DNA of 64,000 nt from Verrucomicrobiota bacterium (GCA_025360015.1 JANYCZ010000021.1:124001-188000); one strand, 5' to 3'. Numbered from the stretch's first letter, positions 53,390-63,601 are shown. The notes: generated from the sequence alone by a model not told the origin. A program made the numbers and translations.

Positions 53390-54631
53390 TCAAGGTTTGC
53401 GAACGGGCATCGTTTCCGGCGTTTCTCCCCGCAGCAGTTTGCCCAGCATGCCCGTGAGCCAGAGGTAGTGATCATTGGGTAGATCTGGCTCGGCGAGGAA
53501 GCGGCTTTCACCGACAGGCGGATGGTTGTCGGTTTTGAAAATGGCGGTGCCTTCGTCCAGTTCGTCAAACATGGCGATATAGAGCATCTGCGCGCCCGCT
53601 TGTTTGGCCGCCAGCGCCTGGGACCAGAGGAACTCGCCCCCACGACGGGGAATGGCGTCAAACTTCGCCTCCTGATTGCGCGATTTGGAAAGGTTGGTCC
53701 AGCTGAAGCCGGGGAAGATGACCGGCAGGTAGTCGAGCTTGTGCTCCGCACACCAGGCGATGTCGGGCTTTTGGAATTTTTCGCCACGGCTGGCGGCGTC
53801 CTTCGGCGTGCCATAGCGTCCGACGGCCCAGGGGCTGACGATGTCCGCACGGGCGATGAGTGCATGCAGTTGGGGGTCTTTGATGCAGTCATGATCCAGC
53901 GTGCGCCAGTAGTAGGGCACGCCCAGCATGATGGCGCAGCCGCCGAATTCGGGATCATCACGCAGGAAGGTGATGAGGCGGGACCACTCTTCGAGCATGG
54001 GCGCGCGGTCATTGAAGCCGAGGCCCCAGAGGGCGATGAGCGGTTTGCCGTGATGTTTGAAATAAGATGCACCGGTGCGGTCGAGGCGTTTCTCGGTGAT
54101 GAGGCGCTTCCAGTCGTCGATCACCAGTTGGATGCCGTCTTCCTTGATGCCGCTGAGATCATACATCAGCGTCAGGCCGCGTCCGTTGGCGGTGGCGGCA
54201 GCCTGACAGTGGGCCAATACCTGATCCATCGGTTCGCGGAAGCGTTGGTCGCGGGTGGTGGCGGCAAAACGCTGCACAAAGGCACCGTCGATGCCGTAGT
54301 CGCGCATCCATTTGAAATGAAGCTGCACGACGGCTGGATGGACGGAGCTGAAGACTTCGGCGGGGCTGCCATCGGCATGTTTAAAGGGCGTCCCCACCCG
54401 GGCCTGCTGCGGCAGTTCACTCACGTCCGGCCACATCTCGATGTGCGCGTGCCCCGGCTCGAAAGTTTTGCCGGCGGCGTAGTGGTGCCAGCCGTTATTG
54501 CTGCCATCGCTCTCGCAACGAAACCAGCCTTGATAACCACAGACCACTTTGCCGGTGAGCGTACTGGTATCCACGGTCTGGGCGTGGACGCTGAGTGTGA
54601 GTAGGGCTGGCAGGAGGAGAAACCGGAGCAT
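53390..54631 (-). CDS. Glycoside hydrolase family 71/99-like protein
   Basis: 413 residues with a signal peptide (FLLLPALLTLSVHA). The mature start VVCGYQGWFRCESDGSNNGW and the repeated aromatic barrel strands (KWMRDYGIDGAFVQRF; PWAVGRYGTP; LPVIFPGFSWTN; QMLYIAMFDELDEGTAIF) match the GH71/GH99-like barrels of PVC bacteria. The E of FDELDEGT is a candidate acid/base. Substrate likely an alpha-glycan or mannan; not provable. Confidence 0.85.
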   Translation of the reverse strand: MLRFLLLPALLTLSVHAQTVDTSTLTGKVVCGYQGWFRCESDGSNNGWHHYAAGKTFEPGHAHIEMWPDVSELPQQARVGTPFKHADGSPAEVFSSVHPAVVQLHFKWMRDYGIDGAFVQRFAATTRDQRFREPMDQVLAHCQAAATANGRGLTLMYDLSGIKEDGIQLVIDDWKRLITEKRLDRTGASYFKHHGKPLIALWGLGFNDRAPMLEEWSRLITFLRDDPEFGGCAIMLGVPYYWRTLDHDCIKDPQLHALIARADIVSPWAVGRYGTPKDAASRGEKFQKPDIAWCAEHKLDYLPVIFPGFSWTNLSKSRNQEAKFDAIPRRGGEFLWSQALAAKQAGAQMLYIAMFDELDEGTAIFKTDNHPPVGESRFLAEPDLPNDHYLWLTGMLGKLLRGETPETMPVRKP

Positions 54632-54682
54632 GGGGATGTTTTCATTGACGGCGGCAGGGCGTCAAGGTGTGATGTGGCTCGC

Positions 54683-55741
54683 ATGAAACGACGCGCCTTT
54701 GTGAGTTCGCTGGCTGCATGGCCGGTGGTGGCTGCTGCAGTGCCTACGTCTGAGCTGGGAAAGCTTCGCGGCATCGCCGAAGGGTTCCTGCGCGAGCAGG
54801 GCATTCAGGGCATGAGCATGGCGTATGGCAGAACGGGGAAAATCGACTTCGAGGCGGGCTATGGCTTTGCCGATGCGGATGGGACCGAGGCCGTCAGGCC
54901 GCAGCATCGCTTTCGCATCGCCAGCGTCTCCAAACCGATCACGGCCACGGCGGTGATGATGTGCATTGAACGAGGTTTGCTAAAGCCGGACAGTGTCGTG
55001 TTTGGCCCGCAGGGTATCCTGGGCGGCGACTACAGCGGGGATGTGGCGGCAGTCACCGTGGATCATTTCCTCACCCACAGCAGCGGCGGCTGGGCGAACG
55101 ACAAGGATGATCCCATGTTTAAAAAACCGCGAATGGATCACGCGGAGCTCATCGCCTGGGCGCTGGCGAACCAGAAGCAGACTCACAAGCCGGGAGAACA
55201 CTTCGCGTATTCGAACTTCGGCTACTGCGTCCTGGGCCGCGTGCTGGAGAAAGTGATGAAGCTGCCGTACGACAAGGTGATCACACAGGAGGTGCTGTCG
55301 AAATGCGGCATCACGAGCATGCAGATCGGGGGCAACACGCTGGCGGAGCGGCGGCCGCAGGAGGTGATGTATCTCACGGCCAAACCGGGTGCGGCCTATG
55401 GCATGAATGTGGCACGCATGGACTCGCACGGCGGCTGGATCGCCACGGCGGGGGATCTGGTGCGCTTTGCCTCACAGCTCCCGGCGTTGCTCAATCAGGA
55501 TTCGATTCATGCCATGACCACGCACGGTGTCAGCGAGAGCTACGCGCGCGGCTGGAACGTGAACCGGGTGCCGAACTGGTGGCACGGCGGATCGCTGCCG
55601 GGCACCTCCACGATCATGGTTCACACTGCCAAGGGGATGTGCTGGGCTGGGTTGCTCAATGGCCGCAGCGAGGGAATTGGACTCGCCTTGGACAAGCTGA
55701 TGTGGCAGATGGGTGGCGTGGTGAAGGCATGGGGAATGTGA
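54683..55741 (+). CDS. Secreted serine hydrolase (beta-lactamase fold)
   Basis: 352 residues from ATG 54683; GTG 54674 would add three. The leader MKRRAFVSSLAAWPVVAAA is Tat-like. The nucleophile motif is SVSK (in FRIASVSKPITATAVM near 75) and the second motif YSNFGYC near 177 (YxN). Late HGG motif in WWHGGSLPG near 300. All three class C/esterase motifs are present, unlike the paralogous hydrolase at 7247. Probably an esterase or D-aminopeptidase-type enzyme. Confidence 0.9.
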   Translation: MKRRAFVSSLAAWPVVAAAVPTSELGKLRGIAEGFLREQGIQGMSMAYGRTGKIDFEAGYGFADADGTEAVRPQHRFRIASVSKPITATAVMMCIERGLLKPDSVVFGPQGILGGDYSGDVAAVTVDHFLTHSSGGWANDKDDPMFKKPRMDHAELIAWALANQKQTHKPGEHFAYSNFGYCVLGRVLEKVMKLPYDKVITQEVLSKCGITSMQIGGNTLAERRPQEVMYLTAKPGAAYGMNVARMDSHGGWIATAGDLVRFASQLPALLNQDSIHAMTTHGVSESYARGWNVNRVPNWWHGGSLPGTSTIMVHTAKGMCWAGLLNGRSEGIGLALDKLMWQMGGVVKAWGM

Positions 55742-55798
55742 GTGATCTGTCAGTTTTCATTTTTCTGTCCGTATTTTGTGCTCCTTTCCCCCCATACC

Positions 55799-56239
55799 AT
55801 GACACCCCAGCAAAAAGCAGAATCCCTCGGCCTCGTTTTCACGAAGCAACCCCCCGCCTACCTGAACCTCTGCATCCGCAGCGGCAATCAGCTCCTCACC
55901 TCCGGCCATGTGAGTGATTTGAAGGGCAAGCTGGGAGCGGGTGTCTCGACGGAAGACGGCTACAAGGCGGCCAAGAATTGCGCGGAAAAGGTCCTGCGCT
56001 CTGTCTGGGACACGCACGGCACGCTGGACGGTCTCAAAGTCCTCAAAGTGCTCGGCTGCGTGAACTCCACGCTGGAATACACGGACCAGCATCTGGTCAT
56101 CAACGGCTGCTCCGACCTGCTGCATGAGATTTTCGGTAAGGAAGGCGACGGCTACCACGCCCGCAGCGCCCTGGGCTTCGCGCAGCTCCCGACCGGAGCG
56201 GCGGTGGAGGTCGAGGCGATCTTTGAGGTCAAGGCCTGA
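55799..56239 (+). CDS. RidA-family protein (enamine/imine deaminase)
   Basis: 146 residues from MTPQQKAESLGLVF. The RidA pattern is visible: the N-terminal LxxLxxR-type strand LNLCIRSGNQLLTSGHVS, and the C-terminal HARSALGFAQLPTGAAVEVE carrying the conserved arginine used in imine hydrolysis. The preceding codons (55742-55798) have no homology. Family members clear reactive enamines produced by PLP enzymes. A stress or metabolic role is likely. Confidence 0.9.
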   Translation: MTPQQKAESLGLVFTKQPPAYLNLCIRSGNQLLTSGHVSDLKGKLGAGVSTEDGYKAAKNCAEKVLRSVWDTHGTLDGLKVLKVLGCVNSTLEYTDQHLVINGCSDLLHEIFGKEGDGYHARSALGFAQLPTGAAVEVEAIFEVKA

Positions 56240-56304
56240 CCCGCACAGGGCCCAGCGCCTCGGGGTTGTCTTTTGGGCGGGAGTGGGTATGATTCCCGCC
56301 CCCA

Positions 56305-57663
56305 ATGCCACTTGTCCACATCAAAACCTACGGCTGCCAGATGAACGAGCGCGACACCGAACAGGTGTCGCAGATGTTCGTCGAGCGCGGCTACACCATG
56401 ACGGCACGTGATGAGGACGCGGACGTGGTGCTGATCAACACCTGCTCCGTGCGCGATCAGGCGGAGCAGAAGGCTCTAGGAAAGATGGGCATGGTGCGCC
56501 GCCGCCGCACACCGCTGGTCACCGGTTTCATGGGCTGCATGGCGCAGAGCCGTGGCAGCGAACTGGTGAACAAGGCGAACGTGGATCTGGTGGTCGGCAC
56601 GCAGAAGTACCACCGCGTGGTGGATTATGTGGACGAGATCATCCGCGCCAAAGAAGCGAAGCAGATGGATGACGAGCGTTTTTCCATCGTCGATGTGGAG
56701 GAGGAAGCAGCCTCGCAAAACACCATCCGTGATCACACGCTGAAGGAAAAACAGGCGAGTGCCTTTGTGAGCATCATGCAGGGCTGCAACATGAAGTGCA
56801 CCTTTTGCATCGTGCCCTACACACGCGGCGGCGAGCGGGGCCGGCCCATCGCGGACATTGTCGAAGAGGTGAAACGCCTCGCTGATCGGGGTGTGAAAGA
56901 AGTCACCTTGCTAGGGCAGATCGTGAATCTCTACGGCAGACATGAATTTCCGGCAGTGGATGGCAAGAGTCCCTTCGTGCAACTCCTTGAGGCGGTGCAT
57001 GAGGTGCCTGGCATCAAGCGCATCCGCTTCACCAGCCCGCATCCCATTGGCTACAAGAAGGATCTTATCGAAGCTTTTACTTATCTGCCGAAACTCGCCG
57101 AACACGTGCATCTGCCCGTGCAAAGCGGCAGCGATGCCATTTTGAAGCGCATGCACCGGCCTTACACGGCGGCCAAATTCACGGAACTCGTCGAGCGCAT
57201 CCGCACTGCACGGCCGGACATCGCGGTGACGACGGATGTGATCGTGGGCTTTCCCGGCGAGACGGAAGAGAACTACCTGGAGACGCGGCAGATGTTTGAA
57301 AGCATCGGTTTCGACAACGCCTTCGTGTTTCGTTATTCCAAACGCCGTGGCACGCCTGCGGCGGAGATGGAGGAGGCCATTCAGGTGCCGGAACGCGTCA
57401 AGGAAGAGCGGAACCAGGATCTGCTGGGGCTGGTGAATCGTATCGCACTGCCGATGTACACTGCCCTCGTTGGCAAGGAGGTCGAAATCCTTTGCGAAGG
57501 ACCGAGCAAGACGAACGACCAGCGCCTCACCGGCCGCACGGGGTCGAACCGCATCGTGGTTTTCGATGGCAATCCCGAACGGCACACAGGGGAGATTTTC
57601 AAGGTGCGCATCGCTGAGGCGGGACACTTCACGTTGTTTGGCGATCCTGTCCTGCATGCATGA
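56305..57663 (+). CDS. miaB: tRNA-2-methylthio-N6-isopentenyladenosine synthase
   Basis: 452 residues. N-terminal UPF0004 cysteines C11 (TYGCQMN), C47 (NTCSVR) and C78 (MGCMA) plus the radical SAM triad C161-x3-C165-x2-C168 (GCNMKCTFC) ligate two 4Fe-4S clusters. A TRAM domain covers ~385-452. It methylthiolates A37 of tRNAs. Start MPLVHIKTYGCQMNERDTEQ is canonical. The stop overlaps the next gene by four bases. Confidence 0.97.
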   Translation: MPLVHIKTYGCQMNERDTEQVSQMFVERGYTMTARDEDADVVLINTCSVRDQAEQKALGKMGMVRRRRTPLVTGFMGCMAQSRGSELVNKANVDLVVGTQKYHRVVDYVDEIIRAKEAKQMDDERFSIVDVEEEAASQNTIRDHTLKEKQASAFVSIMQGCNMKCTFCIVPYTRGGERGRPIADIVEEVKRLADRGVKEVTLLGQIVNLYGRHEFPAVDGKSPFVQLLEAVHEVPGIKRIRFTSPHPIGYKKDLIEAFTYLPKLAEHVHLPVQSGSDAILKRMHRPYTAAKFTELVERIRTARPDIAVTTDVIVGFPGETEENYLETRQMFESIGFDNAFVFRYSKRRGTPAAEMEEAIQVPERVKEERNQDLLGLVNRIALPMYTALVGKEVEILCEGPSKTNDQRLTGRTGSNRIVVFDGNPERHTGEIFKVRIAEAGHFTLFGDPVLHA

Positions 57664-58169
57664 GTGCAGCGCTGCCAATCGAGCTGCGACCGCTGGTGCG
57701 CGAGCATGCAGCGGCGTTTTGCCGGTTGGTCATAGCGCTGGCGGAGTTCGAGAAATTGTTGCCGCCGGATGAAGCCGCGCAGGCGCGCTTGGTCGAGGAT
57801 GCCCTGGGTGAAAAGCCGCGCATTGAGGTCTGGCTGGCGTTTGTAAACGAGGACACAGAGCCCTGCGGCTACATGATCCTGGTGGAGACGTATTCGAGCT
57901 TCCTGGCGCTGCCGACCTTGTACCTCGAAGACTTGTTTGTCCTGCCGGAGCGGCGGAAAGCAGGTGTGGGCGGTGCTTTGCTCAAAAAGGTGGTGAGCCT
58001 CGCGCATGCGCGGGGCTGCGGCCGGGTGGAGTGGACAGCTCTCGACTGGAATGTGAATGCGCAGCAGGTCTATGAGCGGCGCATCGGTGCCAAACGAATG
58101 AGCGAGTGGCTGCTCTATCGCATGACGTGCGAAGACATGCAGCGGCTGCTGGACGGCGAAACGCCTTAA
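57660..58169 (+). CDS. GNAT-family N-acetyltransferase
   Basis: 169 residues. The GNAT core is clear: LYLEDLFVLPERRKAGVGGALLKKV (motif A, R/Q-x-x-G-x-G/A near 105-110) followed by VEWTALDWNVNAQQVYERRI (motif B). The order resembles diamine or polyamine acetyltransferases (LALPTLYLEDLFV), but the substrate is uncertain. Coupled to miaB by ATGA overlap and converges by four bases on the cyclase gene. Confidence 0.87.
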   Translation: MSAALPIELRPLVREHAAAFCRLVIALAEFEKLLPPDEAAQARLVEDALGEKPRIEVWLAFVNEDTEPCGYMILVETYSSFLALPTLYLEDLFVLPERRKAGVGGALLKKVVSLAHARGCGRVEWTALDWNVNAQQVYERRIGAKRMSEWLLYRMTCEDMQRLLDGETP

Positions 58170-59092
58170 AACGACATCGTCGGCACGTCGATCAGCGAAT
58201 ATACTTCGACGGGATCAGGCTGCCCCTTCACCGGATGGACACCGGCGTTTTGGTAGAACTGCAGGCCTTCCGCCCAGCCTTTGAGAAACGGCGCACCGGC
58301 CAGCACCGGCACCTGAAGTTTGCGGGTCAGGCTTTCGATACGGAATGTCACGTTCACGGCTTCGCCCACGGCGGTGTTCACTCCACGGCCCATGGCACCC
58401 AGAGCGACATCACCAATATTTAGGCCGACGTGGCAATGAACTTCCAGGTTCATGTTTTCCTTCAGCCATTTGCGCTTGGGGGATTCACTGGACTCGGGAC
58501 TGCTCAGAATTTTGGCGGCTTCGGTGGCCTTCACGCGGGAGGAGATGTCATCTCCAGGCCAGTAGGCAAAGACGCCGTCACCGATGAATTTGTCGATGAT
58601 GGCATCACGAGTTTTCAGAACTTTTTCACACTGCGCATACCATTCACGCAGCATGGCGGCCACTTCTTCAGCGCTGAGCTGGGAGGAGATGGTGGTAAAG
58701 TTGCGCAAATCGCCGACGAGCAGGGTGGCGCGCACGGTTTTCACCGGCAGCGCGATGGTGTGAAGCGACTGCGTGCTGACGTTGCTGGACTCGCTGGCAG
58801 GGCGTTCTTCGTCCTGGCTGTCAAAAATAAAGGTGCTGGTGCCGAACTGCACGCGATCCCCATGCCTTAGCGCGCGGGCCGTGGTCACGGCCACATCGTT
58901 GACAAAGCTGCCGTTGGCGCTGCCCAGATCGGAAACCCAAAACAGCTGCCCGTCACGCCGGATGGTGGCATGCTGACGCGACACACCGCCGTCCACCAGC
59001 CGGATGCTGGCGTCAGGGCTGCGCCCGACCAGATTGAAGTCTTCGAGAGCGATCTCGAGTTCTTTCTCCAGTGATTTGAGTGAGGCGCCCAT
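58166..59092 (-). CDS. FHA-domain class III adenylate/guanylate cyclase
   Basis: 308 residues. FHA domain ~15-95 (LVGRSPDASIRLVDGGVSRQHATI; LGSANGSFVNDV) for phosphothreonine recognition, then a class III cyclase domain from ~115. Metal-binding aspartates D128 (LVGDLRNFT) and D172 (FIGDGVFAYW); GLNIGDVALGAMGRG and NVTFRIESL carry later active-site positions. The FHA+cyclase order suggests a second-messenger enzyme controlled by a Ser/Thr kinase. Substrate ATP versus GTP not assignable. Confidence 0.9.
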   Translation of the reverse strand: MGASLKSLEKELEIALEDFNLVGRSPDASIRLVDGGVSRQHATIRRDGQLFWVSDLGSANGSFVNDVAVTTARALRHGDRVQFGTSTFIFDSQDEERPASESSNVSTQSLHTIALPVKTVRATLLVGDLRNFTTISSQLSAEEVAAMLREWYAQCEKVLKTRDAIIDKFIGDGVFAYWPGDDISSRVKATEAAKILSSPESSESPKRKWLKENMNLEVHCHVGLNIGDVALGAMGRGVNTAVGEAVNVTFRIESLTRKLQVPVLAGAPFLKGWAEGLQFYQNAGVHPVKGQPDPVEVYSLIDVPTMSF

Positions 59093-59294
59093 GCAGGTAG
59101 TTAAACGGAATGCTCCTTTTGAAGCAATTTACATACCGCAAGTCAAGCGCGGTCGTCTTCCAGCTACAAGGTTTTTCGCAGGTTCTTTCGAAAGCCGTGA
59201 TTCAACCTGAAAATCAAGTCTTATCATTCGACCGGGTTTATGGTTGGCAGCGACGATATATTTGCCATTGGCATGGGCATCTCCACCATGTGCC

Positions 59295-60026
59295 ATGATG
59301 CTTTGGTTTTTTCGCAGACGAGTTTTGAGCGCCGTGTTTCCGGCGTTCCTGGCTGTCGCGGGCATGACGCAGGCCCACGTGGTGCCGAATATGACGGTCG
59401 AGGCGGATTTTGACTCCGCTGGTGGCTACTCGCTGCGCATCAATGTCGATCCTCGCACCTTTTTAGCTACAGATCCCACCTCGCTACCGCCGGTGCCAGC
59501 CTCATGGTATCGGGAGCAGACTCCCGGGCAGGTCGCAGCGACCCATGAAAAAGCGCAGGAATACCTCGCCAATGCCTTGGGAGTGCTGTTCAACGGGCAA
59601 AAGACGCCGCTGCCTGCCTGCAGAATCCGGCCCATGGACGGTGCTGACAACACTCCCCTAAAAGCCGACACGCAGGAAGTGCACCTGCTCGCCACAGCCA
59701 GCGGCCTGCTGCCCGCGAATGCGGCCACTTTTCAGATCGATTTTGCCAAGGATGCCAACACCAGCCTGATCCTGCTGCACACCCAGGCGGGAAAGCCAGA
59801 AATGCGTCCGCAGGTGGTTTTTCCCGGAGAGACCAGCCGCCCGTTTCAGCTCGCAGTGACCGCCGCCAAGGCCCGCGCGGATTCTCCGGCAGCCAAGAAG
59901 AATGGAATTTATCTCATCGTCGCAATCTCCGTGGCCTGCATCGTGGTGATCACCGGCTGGGGGCTGCTTGGCCGCTATCGGCATCACCATCGTGCGCATC
60001 GCAAACCCGGTGACGGACAAATGTGA
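59295..60026 (+). CDS. Secreted membrane-anchored hypothetical protein
   Basis: 243 residues from MMLWFFRRRVLSAVFPAFLA (signal peptide, ~1-27). An extracytoplasmic beta-rich domain (HVVPNMTVEADFDSAGG; LRINVDPRTFLAT) is followed by a C-terminal membrane helix (~210-232, IYLIVAISVACIVVITGWG) and a short His/Arg cytoplasmic tail. Family not recognised. Single gene upstream of dnaE. Confidence 0.75.
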   Translation: MMLWFFRRRVLSAVFPAFLAVAGMTQAHVVPNMTVEADFDSAGGYSLRINVDPRTFLATDPTSLPPVPASWYREQTPGQVAATHEKAQEYLANALGVLFNGQKTPLPACRIRPMDGADNTPLKADTQEVHLLATASGLLPANAATFQIDFAKDANTSLILLHTQAGKPEMRPQVVFPGETSRPFQLAVTAAKARADSPAAKKNGIYLIVAISVACIVVITGWGLLGRYRHHHRAHRKPGDGQM

Positions 60027-60081
60027 ACAACTCGGACTTGTTCATTAGTTGCTAAAGGGGTTAATCCTGTCCCCCCGCCGC

Positions 60082-63000
60082 ATGTCAGATTCCTTCGTCC
60101 ATCTCCATCTCCATACCGAATACTCGTTGCTAGACGGGGCGGTGCGCATTGATGCGCTCATGAAACGCGTGAAGGAGCTGGAAATGCCCGCCGTGGCGAT
60201 GACCGACCACGGCAACCTTTACGGCGCCATCGACTTCTACATGGCCGCGAAAAAGGCCAAGGTGAAGAGCATCATCGGCTGCGAGGCCTACCTGGCCCCC
60301 GGCTCCATGGCGGACAAAAACGAGGTGGCGGGCCGCAAGCGCTCATCGCACCTCACGCTGCTGGCCTCCAGCAATGAAGGCTTTGAAAATCTCTCCAAGC
60401 TGATCACCAAGGGGCACCTCGACGGTCAGTGGTACAAGCCCCGCGTGGACAAGGACGCCCTGCGCGAGCATGCGAAGGGCCTGATCTGCCTCAGCGGCTG
60501 CATCAATGGCGAAATCAACGAGTTCCTCCTCTCCGACCGCAAAGATGAGGCGGAAAAAAGCCTGCTGGAGTTTCGCGACATCTTTGGCCCTGAAAATTTC
60601 TACCTCGAAATCCAGGACCACAACATGGAGGCCCAGCGCAAAAGCGCCCGGCAGATGATCGAGTGGGGGAAGCAGTACGACCTTAAGACCGTCGCCACCA
60701 ACGACGTGCATTTCCTCAACCGCAGCGATCACGAGTCCCACGACATCATGATCTGCATCGGGACGGGCGCGAGCATCTACGATCAGAACCGCATGACCTA
60801 CTCCCCGGAGGTCTATTTCAAGACCGCCGAGGAAATGCGCGCGCTTTTCTCCGAGGTGCCGGAGGCCTGCGATGCCACGCTGGAAATCGCCGAACGCTGC
60901 GATTTGAAGATCCATCTCGATTCAACCAGCATCGAGCGCTACCCGCAGTATCCGATGCCGGATGGCGGAGATCGAAATGAATACCTGCGCAAGCTGACGA
61001 TGGATGGCCTTGAGCGGCGCTATGGCCGCGACCGTGCGCTCAATGACGAGACGCTGCATGAGCGCATGGAGGTGGAACTGGCCCTGCTGAAAGACAAGAA
61101 CTTCACCAGCTACTTCCTCATCGTCTGGGACTTCATCAACTGGGCGCGTGAGCATGACATCCCGGTGGGCCCGGGTCGTGGTTCTGCCGCCGGATCGCTC
61201 GTCGCCTTCTGCCTCGGCATCACGGACATTGACCCGCTGCGATTTGAACTCGTGTTCGAGCGATTTCTCAATCCCGAGCGTGTCAGCCCGCCCGATATCG
61301 ACATCGACTTCTGCCAGACGAGGCGGCCGGAGGTCATCCAGTACGTCCGCGAAAAATACGGCGACCTCAGCGTCTGCCATATCATCACCTTTGGTACGAT
61401 GGGGGCCAAATCGGTCATCCGTGACGTGGGTCGCGTGATGGGCTGGAGCTACGGCGACAGCGACGCGCTGTCGAAGATGATTCCGAACGAGCTGAACATC
61501 GACCTGGAGGAGGCGGTGAAGAAAAACCCTGATCTCGCCGCGAAGCTGGAGGCCGATGGCAATGCGCAGGAACTCTGGCGGCATGCCACCTTCCTCGAAG
61601 GCCTCACGCGCGGCACGGGCGTCCACGCTGCCGGTGTAGTCATCGGGGATCGCCGCCTCGACAACTTCATCGCCCTCACGCGCGACAAGGAAGAAGCCAT
61701 CCTCTCGCAATACGCGATGAAGCCGCTCACCGAGCTGGGCATGCTCAAGATGGACTTCCTCGGCCTCAAAACGCTGACGGTGATCCACGAAGCCGAGTTC
61801 TGGATCAACAAGCGCGTCCCCGGTTTCAAAGTGGCGGATGCGCCACTCGAAGACACCAAGACCTTCGATCTCATCAAGCGCGGCGAAACGGTCGCTGTGT
61901 TCCAGATGGAATCGGGTGGCATGGTCAATACGTGCAAGCAGCTCGGGCCCGACACCATCGAGGAAATCATCGCTATTCTGGCGCTGTATCGTCCCGGTCC
62001 GATGCAGTTCATTCCCGACTACATCAAGCGTAAGAAGGGTGAGGAGAAGGTGGACTACCCGCACCCACTGCTGGAGAAGATCTCCAAGGAGACCTACGGC
62101 ATCCTGGTCTATCAGGAGCAGGTCATGCAGGCGGCGAACTTGCTCGCCGGCTTCTCCCTCGGACAAGCCGACTTGCTCCGCCGGGCGATGGGCAAGAAGG
62201 ACGCCGCCGAAATGGCCCGCCAGCGTCTCATCTTCGTGGAAGGCTGTCTCAAGACGAACGAGATCCACGCCAAGCTCGCGAACTCGATCTTCGACTTGCT
62301 CGAAAAATTCGCGCAATACGGCTTCAACAAATCACACTCTGCCGCCTATGGGATTGTGACGTATCGCACCGCCTACCTGAAGGCGAACTACCCCGTGGAG
62401 TTCATGGGGGCGGTGCTCAGCTTTGAAATCAGCAATCCCGACAAGATCGCCAATTTCGTCAGCGAGTGTTTCGAGATGGGCATCAAAGTGCTGCCGCCGG
62501 ACGTCAACAAATCATCGCTGAAGTTCGCCCCTGAACGGTTTGAAACGGAAGAGGCCGTGCCGAACGCTATCCGCTACGGTCTCAGCGCCATTAAAAACGT
62601 GGGTGAGGGCGCCATGGAGGCGGCCATCGCCGAGCGTGAAAAAAACGGCCCCTTCACCAGCCTCGAAGATTTCGCTGCACGGCTCGACAACCGTGCGGTG
62701 AACAAGAAGCTCATGGAGTCCCTCGTCAAAGCGGGGGCCTTTGACTACACCGGTGAGCTGCGCGCCGTGATGTTCGCCAAGCTTGAGCAGGTGCTCGCGT
62801 CAGCGACGTCGATGCAGAAGGATAAAAAAGCAGGGCAGGGCGGACTCTTTGATGACTTCGATCTGGCGCAGCCCAAGTCCAAGAAAAACGACGCTGCAGC
62901 GCCCTCGATCGTGTGGACGACGGATGAGGTGCTCGCTTTTGAAAAGGAATTGCTGGGCTTCTATGTAAGCGGCCACCCACTGGACAGTTACCGGGGTCAT

Positions 63001-63600
63001 TTTGACTCGCCGAAGCTTACGAAGATCGGAGCCATCGAGGAGATCGACACCAAGGAAAAGGCGCACACCATCTCCATCGCCGGCATCATGAGCCAGCTTG
63101 AGGTGCGCTACTCCAAGCGCGACAACCGGGCTTTTGCCACCTGCAAGTTCGAAGACTTCACCGGCCAGGTCGAGATGATGTGCTGGAGCGACGACTACGA
63201 GAAGCTCAAGGATGTCCTGGCTGACGGTGCGGTGCTGGCCCTGCGAGTACGCGTGAGCAAGGATCAGAAGACCGACGGCAACCGCATTACTCTCAATGGT
63301 GCCGTGGCGCTCAAGCCCAAGGCTGCCAAACCGCGGAATGCCGGCGATCCGGATCCTTCCGAGCCACCACCGCCGAAGCCGACTGCTCCGCCCAAACCGT
63401 ACGTTTTGAGGCTCAACACCAAACAGCACGACGTAACGGATCTTGAGCGTATTCAAGAGGTGCTGCTCGCCTATCCCGGCACCCTCCCGGTTTTCCTCGA
63501 AATCTCCCAGAACGGCCACAAAGCCCGGCTGGAACTCGATGAAAGTTTCCACGTCACTCCCGGCCCCGATCTTCGCCGTGCGCTGACGGTCTGGCTGTGA
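60082..63600 (+). CDS. dnaE: DNA polymerase III alpha subunit
   Basis: 1172 residues from MSDSFVHLHLHTEYSLLDGA, the canonical start; an upstream in-frame ATG at 60049 is less likely. PHP domain ~1-210, then the C-family palm with GPGRGSAAGSLVAFCLGITDID near 368 and PDIDIDFCQTRR near 411 (catalytic aspartates), fingers, helix-hairpin-helix ~860-890 and an OB-fold ~1005-1085. Processive replicative polymerase. Length is normal for DnaE1. Confidence 0.98.
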   Translation: MSDSFVHLHLHTEYSLLDGAVRIDALMKRVKELEMPAVAMTDHGNLYGAIDFYMAAKKAKVKSIIGCEAYLAPGSMADKNEVAGRKRSSHLTLLASSNEGFENLSKLITKGHLDGQWYKPRVDKDALREHAKGLICLSGCINGEINEFLLSDRKDEAEKSLLEFRDIFGPENFYLEIQDHNMEAQRKSARQMIEWGKQYDLKTVATNDVHFLNRSDHESHDIMICIGTGASIYDQNRMTYSPEVYFKTAEEMRALFSEVPEACDATLEIAERCDLKIHLDSTSIERYPQYPMPDGGDRNEYLRKLTMDGLERRYGRDRALNDETLHERMEVELALLKDKNFTSYFLIVWDFINWAREHDIPVGPGRGSAAGSLVAFCLGITDIDPLRFELVFERFLNPERVSPPDIDIDFCQTRRPEVIQYVREKYGDLSVCHIITFGTMGAKSVIRDVGRVMGWSYGDSDALSKMIPNELNIDLEEAVKKNPDLAAKLEADGNAQELWRHATFLEGLTRGTGVHAAGVVIGDRRLDNFIALTRDKEEAILSQYAMKPLTELGMLKMDFLGLKTLTVIHEAEFWINKRVPGFKVADAPLEDTKTFDLIKRGETVAVFQMESGGMVNTCKQLGPDTIEEIIAILALYRPGPMQFIPDYIKRKKGEEKVDYPHPLLEKISKETYGILVYQEQVMQAANLLAGFSLGQADLLRRAMGKKDAAEMARQRLIFVEGCLKTNEIHAKLANSIFDLLEKFAQYGFNKSHSAAYGIVTYRTAYLKANYPVEFMGAVLSFEISNPDKIANFVSECFEMGIKVLPPDVNKSSLKFAPERFETEEAVPNAIRYGLSAIKNVGEGAMEAAIAEREKNGPFTSLEDFAARLDNRAVNKKLMESLVKAGAFDYTGELRAVMFAKLEQVLASATSMQKDKKAGQGGLFDDFDLAQPKSKKNDAAAPSIVWTTDEVLAFEKELLGFYVSGHPLDSYRGHFDSPKLTKIGAIEEIDTKEKAHTISIAGIMSQLEVRYSKRDNRAFATCKFEDFTGQVEMMCWSDDYEKLKDVLADGAVLALRVRVSKDQKTDGNRITLNGAVALKPKAAKPRNAGDPDPSEPPPPKPTAPPKPYVLRLNTKQHDVTDLERIQEVLLAYPGTLPVFLEISQNGHKARLELDESFHVTPGPDLRRALTVWL

Positions 63601-63601
63601 T

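Noticed and set aside
60922-62316. Long minus-strand open frame (464 codons)
   Set aside because: It is a shadow of dnaE caused by high GC, without domain features.
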